The notes beneath the pieces are model-generated. The model was not told the DNA's origin. It searched no databases and was given only the letters and a program-made list of their open reading frames with translations. Positions 6,686 through 13,453 of a stretch of 13,453 nt of DNA are shown here, piece after piece; the first letter of the stretch is position 1, and each line of letters begins with the position of its first letter. The translations under genes were made by a program, and so were the position numbers. This stretch comes from Alphaproteobacteria bacterium MarineAlpha3_Bin3 (lineage in GTDB: Bacteria; Pseudomonadota; Alphaproteobacteria; Rhodospirillales; Casp-alpha2): assembly GCA_002938075.1 (NCBI GenBank), contig PTLK01000029.1, positions 1 through 13,453 of the forward strand. Reading direction: 5' to 3'.

Positions 6686-7272
6686 GGTTTTTCCAGGCTA
6701 ACGTTGAGACGCTCGGCACTGAGTTCGCCGTTATCGTCGAGTTTGAAATAATGGACGGCGCTCCATTGCAGCTTTTCCGGTGGACGGTCGGCCATGGTCC
6801 AGCCGGTAGCCAGGGAGAAGAGGGCGCGAAGGACGCCGTGATGGGCCACCGCCAATGTCGGCCTTCCCCGGGCCGCGACCTCGGCCAGCCACGGCCGCAG
6901 CCGGTCCTGCAACTCGCCGGGGCTTTCTCCGCCGGGGGGGCGAAAATCCAGCCCCCGGGCCTCGTTTTCTACCATCTCGTCGCCCAACTCGGCACGCAGA
7001 TCGGGAAGTCGCAGCCCTTCCCATTCGCCGTAACTCATTTCCTTGAGCCGGGGCTCGATGGCAGGCTCGCGCCCCGACAGCAGCACCGCGGTTTCCCGGG
7101 CCCGGCTGAGCGGGCTCGACACCCAGTCGTATGCCGCTAAATCCGGCGGCACCCGCCAGCCGCACACCATGTCGCGGCCGGCAGCGCTCAACGGGATGTC
7201 GGAATGGCCCTGGATGCGGTTTTCTTCGGTCCAGGCCGTCGGCCCGTGCCGGATCATCGCCAGGGACGTCAC
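6682..7272 (-). CDS. Histidine phosphatase superfamily protein (phosphoglycerate mutase-like)
   Basis: This 196-residue soluble enzyme is of the histidine phosphatase superfamily, which removes phosphate from small molecules or proteins through a phospho-histidine. The N-terminal catalytic motif is MIRHGPTAW (R8, H9, G10). It is followed by SSPLSRARET (R57 region), the acid-bearing MSYGEWEG (79-86) and the second catalytic His in AVAHHGVLRA (141-150). The start is GTG at 7270-7272; the first ATG, five codons later, would remove strand 1 before the RHG motif, so GTG is preferred. It sits 22 bases after the GT4 gene and before a glycosyltransferase. A role on a sugar phosphate in the same pathway is possible (compare the cobC- and gpm-like families), but the substrate is not evident. 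Confidence 0.88.
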   Translation of the reverse strand: MTSLAMIRHGPTAWTEENRIQGHSDIPLSAAGRDMVCGWRVPPDLAAYDWVSSPLSRARETAVLLSGREPAIEPRLKEMSYGEWEGLRLPDLRAELGDEMVENEARGLDFRPPGGESPGELQDRLRPWLAEVAARGRPTLAVAHHGVLRALFSLATGWTMADRPPEKLQWSAVHYFKLDDNGELSAERLNVSLEKP

Positions 7273-7294
7273 GACCGCCGGTCCCGCCGCCGGT

Positions 7295-8554
7295 TCAGGC
7301 GCATTCCCGGACCACCGGCGCCCGAAGCCCGAACTTTCGAGCCAGCCGGTCCAGGTCCCGGTAATGGGAGAAATGCTCGCGCACCCGCCGGTGGCCGCCG
7401 GCCCCCAGCCGTGCGCGCAAGTCCGGATCGGCCAACAGTTCGGCCAGGGCGGCGGACAGGCTTTCCTCGTCGTCGGGCGGCACCAGCACCCCGGTCTCGC
7501 CGTCCACGATCAGTTCGGGGATTGCTGACAGCGCGGTTGAAACGCAGGCCAGCCCCTGACTTTGGGCTTCCATCAGCACGTTGGGCAGGCCGTCCCGGTC
7601 GCCGTCCGGGGCGAGGCGGCTGGCGAGGACGAATAGGTCGGCGGCGCGGTAATGTTCGAGCACCGTCTCTTGGGCGCAGGTGCCCATCCACGTTATCCGG
7701 CCGTCGATGCCGAGCGCCCGGGCGTGGCGTTGCAGCCTGCCCCTGAGCGGCCCGCCGCCGATATGGACGAGGCGCCAATGCAGATCATCCGGCAGACGGG
7801 CAAGCGCCCCCAAAAGCGTCCCGTATCCTTTCTTTTCGACCGCCCGGCCGACCGACAGGATGACCACCGGGTCCTTTTCCGAGCTGCCGTCGCCCTTCGC
7901 GGAGGAGAAATCCGGCGGTGGAAAGCGCCCCAGGTCGAGGCCGTGATAGACCAATTCAACCGCATCCAGGCAATCGGACAGGGCGGCCAGGGCGTTCAGG
8001 TACTGCTGCCCGTGGGCGGTGCAGGTGACCAGCCAGTCAGCGGTTTTTAGCTTCTCTGTTTTTTCCCACACCGGCGTCGTCCAGATGTCGCGGGCGTGGG
8101 CCGAACAACTCCAGGGGATGTCCAGCATCATCGCCGCATACCGCGCCACCGAGGCCGGGGTATGCAGGAAATGGGCATGCAGCCGGGATACCTCCGGCGC
8201 CGCCTCATGGGCCAACACCAGGGCCTGGGCGAAACTTCGGGCCCGGGCCGGAGTCGGGCCGCGGCGGAGGTCGCGCAGCCATTGCCTCCGGGCGGCCCAG
8301 AAACCGGGCCGGGAATGCAATCCTTTCCAGGCCCTGAAGACCCTGAGGGGTTCGAGGGCGGGAAATTCCGGCAAATAGGTGACCCGGGCCTTGATATCGT
8401 TATGGATGGGGTGGCGTTCGGCATCGGTGGGCCGGCGGATGGAGGCGATCCGGATATCCAGCCCGCGCTGTTCGAGGGCCAGGATTTCCTGGGCGATGAA
8501 CGTCTCCGACAACCGCGGGTAACCCTTGAGAACAAAAACAACGGCGGCGGACAT
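7295..8554 (-). CDS. Glycosyltransferase family 4 (GT-B) protein
   Basis: This 419-residue cytoplasmic or membrane-associated glycosyltransferase adds a sugar from a nucleotide donor while retaining anomeric configuration. The N-terminal half begins VFVLKGYPRLSETFIAQE, the classic start of WcaL/ExoL-like enzymes, and includes SAHARDIW (151-158). The C-terminal half shows ILSVGRAVEKKGY (232-244) with the donor-binding Arg and Lys, GGGPLR (266-271) and the DGLPNVLMEAQSQG motif (321-334) with catalytic E329. ATG follows the upstream stop by 6 bases and AAGGG overlaps that stop, so translation is probably coupled. The neighbours suggest assembly of a capsule, exopolysaccharide or lipid-linked glycan. 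Confidence 0.92.
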   Translation of the reverse strand: MSAAVVFVLKGYPRLSETFIAQEILALEQRGLDIRIASIRRPTDAERHPIHNDIKARVTYLPEFPALEPLRVFRAWKGLHSRPGFWAARRQWLRDLRRGPTPARARSFAQALVLAHEAAPEVSRLHAHFLHTPASVARYAAMMLDIPWSCSAHARDIWTTPVWEKTEKLKTADWLVTCTAHGQQYLNALAALSDCLDAVELVYHGLDLGRFPPPDFSSAKGDGSSEKDPVVILSVGRAVEKKGYGTLLGALARLPDDLHWRLVHIGGGPLRGRLQRHARALGIDGRITWMGTCAQETVLEHYRAADLFVLASRLAPDGDRDGLPNVLMEAQSQGLACVSTALSAIPELIVDGETGVLVPPDDEESLSAALAELLADPDLRARLGAGGHRRVREHFSHYRDLDRLARKFGLRAPVVRECA

Positions 8555-8560
8555 CGGCCC

Positions 8561-9799
8561 TTATGACCACAAGGCGCGCAACGGCCGTTGAATCCCGCCC
8601 TCGTCCTCGACGCTGCTGCGCACCAGGGCGCCGATACGGTCGAGCCCGTCGAGCATGCCCGGCAGCAGGGACTCGGACGGCTTATTCTGATCGGGCAGGT
8701 TCCTGAGTGCCTCGACCATGGTCCGTGTATCGAGGTCGCCGTCGGGGATCAGCATCTTCGACAAGCCTAGTTCCTCGGCCCGGGTGGCGCGGTTAAGTTG
8801 TTCCTTTCTCGGTTCCATCCGGGGGATTACAAGCGCCCGTTTGTCGTAGGACAGGATTTCGCAAAACGTGTTGTAGCCGCCCATGGAAATGACGCCGACG
8901 GAATTCGCCATCAGCACTTCCATGCGGGAATCGAAGGAAATCACCTTGACCCGGTCCAATTTGGCGGCCCGGTCCATGAATTCGGCCCTGAGCTCCGGCG
9001 GCATGAATGGGCCCAGCACCATCAACGCCCCGAAAGGCGGCGCATCATCGCCCTCAAAGGCGCGCATCACCCAATCGACCATCGTCGCGCCGTCGCCGCC
9101 GCCGCCCGGCGTGACCAAGATGTAGGGCTCTTCCATATCCAGCTTCTCGGGCGGGTGGTGCTCCTTGGGCAGGGAGCGCGGCAAATAGCCGGTGTAGATT
9201 ATCTTGCCCCTGAGCGCCGGGGTCACGTCCATGGTTGCCAGGGGATTGAAGAATTCCTCGAGGCCGTAGATCCAGATGTCGTCGTACAGGTCGTCCATCG
9301 CGCTCAGCATATCGCGGCCGGCCCATTCCCGCTTCAGCAGCGTCGGCTCGTCCATGATGTCGCGGAGCCCTAAGATGGTCTTGGTGCCGGTGCCCTTGAG
9401 CATGCGGAGCGTATCGGTCATCTCCCCTTTCAGGCCCAGCGGCTCCTTGTCGACCAGAAACAGGTCAGGGGCGAATTCCCGGGTCGTGTTGCGGATGATG
9501 GATTCCCGGATCGACAAGGTATCCTTGAGGTCGATTTTGAGCCCGAGGGAAGTGTATTCGCCGTTAAAGAGCTTGATGACGCCGGGGATGCGGATGAAGT
9601 CCACCCGGGCGCGGAAATCGAAGTCGGCGATGATCGGCGAGCCCGACAGAATCAGGATGGTCAGGCCCTTGAACCGCTCGACCAGGGAATGGGCGATGGC
9701 CCGGCATCGGCGAAGGTGGCCAAGACCGAAGGTGTCATGGCTATAGATCATCAACCGCTTGGCGTTAAGACGTTCGGTCACTTCCCTAGGTTCCCTCAT
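8561..9799 (-). CDS. COG4671-type predicted GT-B glycosyltransferase
   Basis: This 412-residue protein of the COG4671 type is related in fold to MurG. The N-terminal strand and loop MIYSHDTFGLGHLRRC (17-32) carry GxGH. Then come LGLRDIMDEP (143-152), the linker LVTPGGGGDG (228-237), SMGGYNTFCEIL (305-316) and PRMEPRKEQLNR (326-337), which match the donor-binding half of this family. There is no signal peptide. It is the first gene of the minus-strand operon. The nearest Shine-Dalgarno-like run is GAGCGGA just upstream of the ATG. Together with the 5208-6380 gene, the operon holds two GxGH-type enzymes of the same general class but low mutual similarity, implying different steps and not a recent duplication. 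Confidence 0.9.
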   Translation of the reverse strand: MREPREVTERLNAKRLMIYSHDTFGLGHLRRCRAIAHSLVERFKGLTILILSGSPIIADFDFRARVDFIRIPGVIKLFNGEYTSLGLKIDLKDTLSIRESIIRNTTREFAPDLFLVDKEPLGLKGEMTDTLRMLKGTGTKTILGLRDIMDEPTLLKREWAGRDMLSAMDDLYDDIWIYGLEEFFNPLATMDVTPALRGKIIYTGYLPRSLPKEHHPPEKLDMEEPYILVTPGGGGDGATMVDWVMRAFEGDDAPPFGALMVLGPFMPPELRAEFMDRAAKLDRVKVISFDSRMEVLMANSVGVISMGGYNTFCEILSYDKRALVIPRMEPRKEQLNRATRAEELGLSKMLIPDGDLDTRTMVEALRNLPDQNKPSESLLPGMLDGLDRIGALVRSSVEDEGGIQRPLRALWS

Positions 9800-9944
9800 T
9801 GTCCGCTCATCAAGGCTTATAATTGAGTTTATGAGCGCCTTCTTTGAACGGGTTCACAGAGCGTTCTCAATCACCCTTTTGAACCACCGCAACACTATCC
9901 CAAAACCATGCACAATTTAAACAACTAAGGAATGCGTTCCCTTT
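9800..9944 (-). promoter_or_regulatory. AT-rich intergenic region, probable promoter of the glycosyltransferase operon
   Basis: This 145-base gap between two minus-strand operons is the least GC-rich stretch of the right half. It contains a separated dyad, GCTCAT at 9805-9810 and ATGAGC at 9831-9836, flanking a TATAAT/ATTATA core. A second dyad, TGAAC-GG-GTTCA, lies at 9845-9856. These could be operator sites. No -35 box is well placed relative to the AT-rich core on the minus strand, so the promoter itself is inferred. Confidence 0.35.
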
Positions 9945-11117
9945 TTATTTATAGGGATCGGCGGCGTCCCTGAGCCCGTCGCCAAAAAGGCTGAAGGCCA
10001 GGATCGTCAGGATCACCGGCACCACCGGCAGCATCAGCCACGGATAGAGCACGACGATGTTGATATTCTGGGCCTCGTTCAGCAACACCCCCCAACTGGT
10101 GATCGGCGCGCGCAAGCCGATTCCTAAGAAGCTGAGCGCCGTTTCGCCCAGGATCATGGCCGGAATGGAAAGTGTGGCCGCGGCGATCAGATAGCTCATG
10201 AAACCGGGCAGAAGATGGCGCCCGATGATGCGCGACGGCTTTGCCCCCATGAGCTTCGCCGCGGTGCAGAATTCCTCTTCCCTGAGCGAGAACAGCTTCG
10301 AGCGGACGGCGCGGGCGAGGCTGGTCCATTCGAGCATGGCCAGGATGATGGTGATGGCCAGATAGATCACCAGCGGGCTCCACGTCAGCGGCATGATCGC
10401 GGATAACGCCATCCACAGCGGAATCTGGGGGAACGACTGGATGATTTCGATGATCCGCTGGATGATGGTATCGATCAGACCGCCGAAATACCCGGCTATG
10501 CCGCCGACTATCATGCCTATGAAGAAGCTGAGGGTGATCCCCACCAGCCCGATGGTCAGCGAGATCCGCGACCCGTAGATGATCCGCGACAGCACGTCGC
10601 GTCCCAGGCGGTCGGTGCCGAGCAGGAAAAGGGTCCCGCCTTCGGCCGGGCAGACCAGGTGCAGGCGGCTGGTGATGATGCCCCAGAAATAATATTCGTC
10701 GCCCTGACAGAAAAACCGGAGGCGCTGGATCTTGTTGGGGTTGTCCGTGTATTCGCGTTTCAGATTGACCATGTTGAGCTTGTAATCCATCCCATAGACG
10801 AAGGGGCCGATGAATTCGCCGTCGTCGAACAGGTGAACGGATTGCGGCGGCGCGTAGATATGGCCGATATCGCGGGTATGGGTGTCATAGGGAGCGAGGA
10901 ATTCGCTGATCAGGGTGGTCCCGTAAAGCACCAACAGGAAAAGACCGGAAAAAACCGCCAGCCGGTGCCATTTCAGCTTCCACCACATGAGCTTCCACTG
11001 CGAGGCCAGGAAATAGCGTTCCAGTTCGGGGGCGATTTTGCTGGCCACCTTGGGGTCGAACGGCTCCGTCGAGACGAAGTGCTGCAGCGTCGCGTCGGGG
11101 CTGTTCGGCGTGGTCAT
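9945..11117 (-). CDS. OppC/DppC-type ABC transporter permease with enlarged periplasmic loop
   Basis: This 390-residue inner-membrane permease belongs to a peptide/opine/nickel-type ABC importer. One membrane helix lies near 52-72. The conserved GTDRLGRDVLSRIIYGSR (167-184) precedes the five-helix permease core. The cytoplasmic coupling loop EEEFCTAAKLMGAKPSRIIG (280-299) is the EAA motif that docks the ATPase. The protein is about 90 residues longer than usual: the motif normally written PPSxxHxxGTD is interrupted, with PPQSVH at 90-95 and LGTD at 166-169. The roughly 70 residues between them hold two cysteines (C137, C156) on the periplasmic side. Its ATG overlaps the OppB-like stop as ATGA, so translation is coupled. 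The transported substrate is unknown. Confidence 0.92.
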   Translation of the reverse strand: MTTPNSPDATLQHFVSTEPFDPKVASKIAPELERYFLASQWKLMWWKLKWHRLAVFSGLFLLVLYGTTLISEFLAPYDTHTRDIGHIYAPPQSVHLFDDGEFIGPFVYGMDYKLNMVNLKREYTDNPNKIQRLRFFCQGDEYYFWGIITSRLHLVCPAEGGTLFLLGTDRLGRDVLSRIIYGSRISLTIGLVGITLSFFIGMIVGGIAGYFGGLIDTIIQRIIEIIQSFPQIPLWMALSAIMPLTWSPLVIYLAITIILAMLEWTSLARAVRSKLFSLREEEFCTAAKLMGAKPSRIIGRHLLPGFMSYLIAAATLSIPAMILGETALSFLGIGLRAPITSWGVLLNEAQNINIVVLYPWLMLPVVPVILTILAFSLFGDGLRDAADPYK

Positions 11118-12112
11118 CGTTCCGTCCCCTGGTCAAGACGGATGCGCGGGTCCAGAAAGGTCAGGGCGATGTCGGAAATCAGCACCCCAACCACCGTCAG
11201 CATCGACAGGAACATCAGGAACGACCCGGCCAGGTACATGTCCTGGCTTTGCAGGGCCGAAATCAGGATCGGCCCCGTCGTCGGCAGCGACAGCACGATG
11301 GCCACCAGTTCGGCGCCGGAAATAACGCTCGGCAGCAGGTGGCCGATGTCGCCGACCATGAAGTTGATGGCGACGCGGAGCGGATACTTGACCAGCAGCC
11401 GGTAACCCGGTAGCCCCTTGGCGCGGGCGGCGGTGACGTAATGTTTTCCGAGCTCGTCCAGCAGGTTGGCCCGGAGCTTGCGGATCATGCCGGCGGTCCC
11501 GGCGGTGCCGATGACGACGACCGGCACCCACAGGTGCTCGAGCACCGATACCGCCTTGTCCACGGACCAGGGCTGGTTCAGGTATTCCGGGTCCATCAGG
11601 CCGCCGATGGAGGTCCCGAACACCACATTGGCGAAATAGAGCATGATCAGGGCGAGCAGGAAGTTCGGCGTCGCCAGCCCCATCAACCCCAGCAGGGTCA
11701 GGCCGTAATCGCCCCAACTGTATTGATGGGTGGCCGAATAGATGGCGATGGGGAAGGCGATGATCCAGGTGAACATGATGGTGGCGATGGAGATCAGGAT
11801 GGTTAGCAACAGACGGTCGCCGATCACTTCCGACACCGGCATGCGGTATTCGAAGGAGAAGCCGAAATCGCCCTGCACCATGCCCGTGACCCAGCCGAAG
11901 TAGCGTTCATAGGCCGGCTTTTCGAGGCCGTATTGCTGGCGCAGGAAATTCAGCAGTTCCGGATTGGCTTGTTCGCCCTGGGCTTCAAGCTGGGCGATGT
12001 AGCTTTCGATGTAATCGCCGGGCGGCAGTTCGATGATGATGAAAACCAGCAGGCTGATCACCAGCAGCGTCGGGATCATCAACAACATTCGTCGGATAAT
12101 GTAGGTGATCAT
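11114..12112 (-). CDS. OppB/DppB-type ABC transporter permease
   Basis: This 332-residue inner-membrane permease is the partner of the OppC-like protein. It starts with the typical MITYIIRRMLLMIPTLLVIS first helix. It then has the periplasmic loop YGLEKPAYERYFGWVTGMVQ (61-80) and GDFGFSF (81-87), both standard for OppB. Six membrane helices follow the usual pattern. The EAA-type coupling loop includes HYVTAARAKGLPGYRLL (224-240), and the C-terminus has the conserved LDPRIR (320-325). It begins 15 bases after the binding-protein stop and overlaps the OppC-like start by 4 bases. The length is normal for the family. Confidence 0.94.
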   Translation of the reverse strand: MITYIIRRMLLMIPTLLVISLLVFIIIELPPGDYIESYIAQLEAQGEQANPELLNFLRQQYGLEKPAYERYFGWVTGMVQGDFGFSFEYRMPVSEVIGDRLLLTILISIATIMFTWIIAFPIAIYSATHQYSWGDYGLTLLGLMGLATPNFLLALIMLYFANVVFGTSIGGLMDPEYLNQPWSVDKAVSVLEHLWVPVVVIGTAGTAGMIRKLRANLLDELGKHYVTAARAKGLPGYRLLVKYPLRVAINFMVGDIGHLLPSVISGAELVAIVLSLPTTGPILISALQSQDMYLAGSFLMFLSMLTVVGVLISDIALTFLDPRIRLDQGTER

Positions 12113-12127
12113 GCGGCGGTGACCGTT

Positions 12128-13453
12128 TTAACCCCGATCCTTGCCCTTACCCGCGAACCAGAAGGTATCCGGCCGGTAAACCCCAAAATAGGCCCCCGGG
12201 TTCCAGTTGTGGAAGCCTTCGGCAGGAACGTTCCTGAGCCGGTTATTGACGACCACCGGCTGCAAGGTGCGGTTGATGATGCCGATGGAAAAGACCTGTT
12301 CTGCGTGGATCTTGAGAATGCGGTGCCAGATCTCTTCCTGCTCGGAAAGACCCGAGGCGTTGTTCCAGGCCGACATCAGGTCGAGAAGCTGCTTGGCTTC
12401 AAGCAAGTCAGGGGGTTCCCCCGCCTGGCCGTTGCTTTCCATGAATTTTCCCCACTTCGGCCATTGCAATTGGTATTGGCGGGTGGGGACGAATTCATCG
12501 GGCGTCATATCCGCCGTCGGTATCCCGTTCGACAGGCCCGACCACACGGCCATCTTGGAATCGCCGGAAAACACCCGGTTGCGGAAGATATCGCGCTGGG
12601 CCGGCCGGGGCAGCATCTTGATCCCGGCTTTCAGCCACGTGTCGTGGATCAATTCCAGGATATCGGTGATTTCCGTTTTTTCGCCCGACGTATCGATGGT
12701 AATGATCGCCGAACGGCCATCGGGTAGCAGGCGGATGCCGTCGCCGTCTTTCTTGTCTAGCCCCATCTCATCGAGCAGCCGGTTGGCCCTTGCCAGGTCG
12801 AAGCCGGCCCACAGCGTCCGGTATTCGGGCCGGAATAAGGGGCTTTCCTCTATGATCGAGTTGTTGCCGCCCCGGGCCAGCCCGAAATAGGCGACCTGAT
12901 TGATTTCGTTGCGGTCGATGGCCAGCGACAGGGCGCGGCGGAACCGCACGTCCCTGAGGATTTTTCGCCACGCCGGGTCCTTGGTGTTGAGGTTGGGGTA
13001 AATGGCGATATGGGACCCCTTCACCGTGCGCCACAGGTGGACCGACTGGTCGTAACGTTTCTCGCTTTCCTTCAGGAAGGTGTAGTCTTCGAAGGCGATG
13101 TAGCGGCTTTGAAGGTCCGATTCCCCGGCCCCGGCCTTGGCCGGGATCAGGTCGCGAAGGCTGATGTTCATGATCACCCGGTCGATGTAGGGAAGCTGGC
13201 GCCCGGCGGTGTCGACGCGGTGGAAGAAAGGATTGCGCACGAACACGAACCGCTGCGAGGGCGGCTTGGTGGTGTTCATCCACGGTTGCAGCGTCGGCAT
13301 TTCCGGGTTGTCGAGGGTATACATGCGGTCCTTGGACAGATGCAGCACCGACCAGTCCATGAGACGCTCTTTTTCGGCCATCTTTTTCAGCTCCGCGGTG
13401 TCCGAATAGCGGGCGTGAAACCGCTTCATGTAGTGGGCCGGGCGATAGATGAA
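12128..13453 (-). CDS. Family 5 ABC transporter solute-binding protein (5' end outside window)
   Basis: This is the C-terminal 441 residues of a periplasmic SBP_bac_5 protein. The frame is open through the right edge (upstream residues FIYRPAHY), so the first visible Met is internal and the signal peptide lies beyond the window. Diagnostic parts are RVDTAGRQLPYIDRV, DVRFRRALSLAIDRNEINQ and the C-terminal VVNNRLRNVP. These match the large (about 600-residue) dipeptide/oligopeptide-type binding proteins, which capture solutes for the OppB/OppC permeases encoded next. The VDTAG-LPYID motif marks the long-form subgroup. The ligand may be a peptide, opine or sugar conjugate; sequence alone does not decide. 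Confidence 0.9.
   Translation of the reverse strand, partial: FIYRPAHYMKRFHARYSDTAELKKMAEKERLMDWSVLHLSKDRMYTLDNPEMPTLQPWMNTTKPPSQRFVFVRNPFFHRVDTAGRQLPYIDRVIMNISLRDLIPAKAGAGESDLQSRYIAFEDYTFLKESEKRYDQSVHLWRTVKGSHIAIYPNLNTKDPAWRKILRDVRFRRALSLAIDRNEINQVAYFGLARGGNNSIIEESPLFRPEYRTLWAGFDLARANRLLDEMGLDKKDGDGIRLLPDGRSAIITIDTSGEKTEITDILELIHDTWLKAGIKMLPRPAQRDIFRNRVFSGDSKMAVWSGLSNGIPTADMTPDEFVPTRQYQLQWPKWGKFMESNGQAGEPPDLLEAKQLLDLMSAWNNASGLSEQEEIWHRILKIHAEQVFSIGIINRTLQPVVVNNRLRNVPAEGFHNWNPGAYFGVYRPDTFWFAGKGKDRG

Noticed and set aside
9818..9823. Perfect TATAAT on the plus strand
   Set aside because: No -35 box lies at suitable spacing on the plus strand and no plus-strand gene follows. The opposite strand reads only TATAAG at the shifted position, without a -35.
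9925..9950. GGAA-TGCG-TTCC followed by CTTTTT, resembling a terminator
   Set aside because: The stem is only 4 base pairs. The T-run lies on the plus strand, where no gene ends; on the minus strand, where the permease operon ends, the T-run precedes the hairpin as A residues. It does not support a rho-independent terminator.

Overview
The window looks like chromosomal DNA of a GC-rich alphaproteobacterium, most likely a Rhodospirillales-type organism. This rests on base composition, gene style and remembered family resemblance, not on a search. Coding density is very high and gene junctions are short. No rRNA, tRNA, CRISPR array or phage module is visible.

Layout. (1) Positions 1-1368, plus strand: the last 35 codons of a class III-type zinc alcohol dehydrogenase, then an amidohydrolase-2 family metalloenzyme. 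(2) Positions 1369-5204, plus strand: an AT-rich leader, then a 1018-residue protein joining an ABC exporter membrane domain, a nucleotide-binding domain whose catalytic motifs are nearly all altered and which is split by about 325 residues, and a C-terminal cyclic-nucleotide-binding-type domain. A small SAM-dependent methyltransferase follows. (3) Positions 5208-9799, minus strand: a four-gene operon running right to left, with a COG4671-like glycosyltransferase, a GT4 glycosyltransferase, a histidine phosphatase and a MurG/COG4671-like glycosyltransferase. It meets the methyltransferase tail to tail with 3 bases between the stops. (4) Positions 9945-13453, minus strand: a dipeptide/oligopeptide-type ABC importer in the order binding protein (cut by the window edge), OppB-like permease, OppC-like permease, with no ATPase gene downstream.

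The most striking feature is a roughly 306-bp non-autonomous mobile element (MITE) at 6365-6674. It has perfect 36-bp inverted ends (flank included), a CTAG target with TA duplication (IS630/Tc1-mariner style) and two internal stem-loops. It inserted in the fourth/fifth codon of the last glycosyltransferase gene. Removing it restores a gene that begins with an ATG overlapping the phosphatase stop (ATGA). With the element in place, the old ATG reads an open 102-codon frame across the element and stops at a TGA that overlaps a new ATG inside the terminal repeat, again as ATGA. That new ATG is in frame with the glycosyltransferase, and an AGGGG lies 10 bases upstream. The insertion therefore appears to have replaced the start of the gene while rebuilding translational coupling.

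The second item of interest is the ABC-like protein, which looks like a pseudo-ATPase/pseudo-cNMP sensor scaffold. By context it may work with the methyltransferase and the neighbouring glycan genes in cell-envelope or surface-glycan biology. That link is inference.
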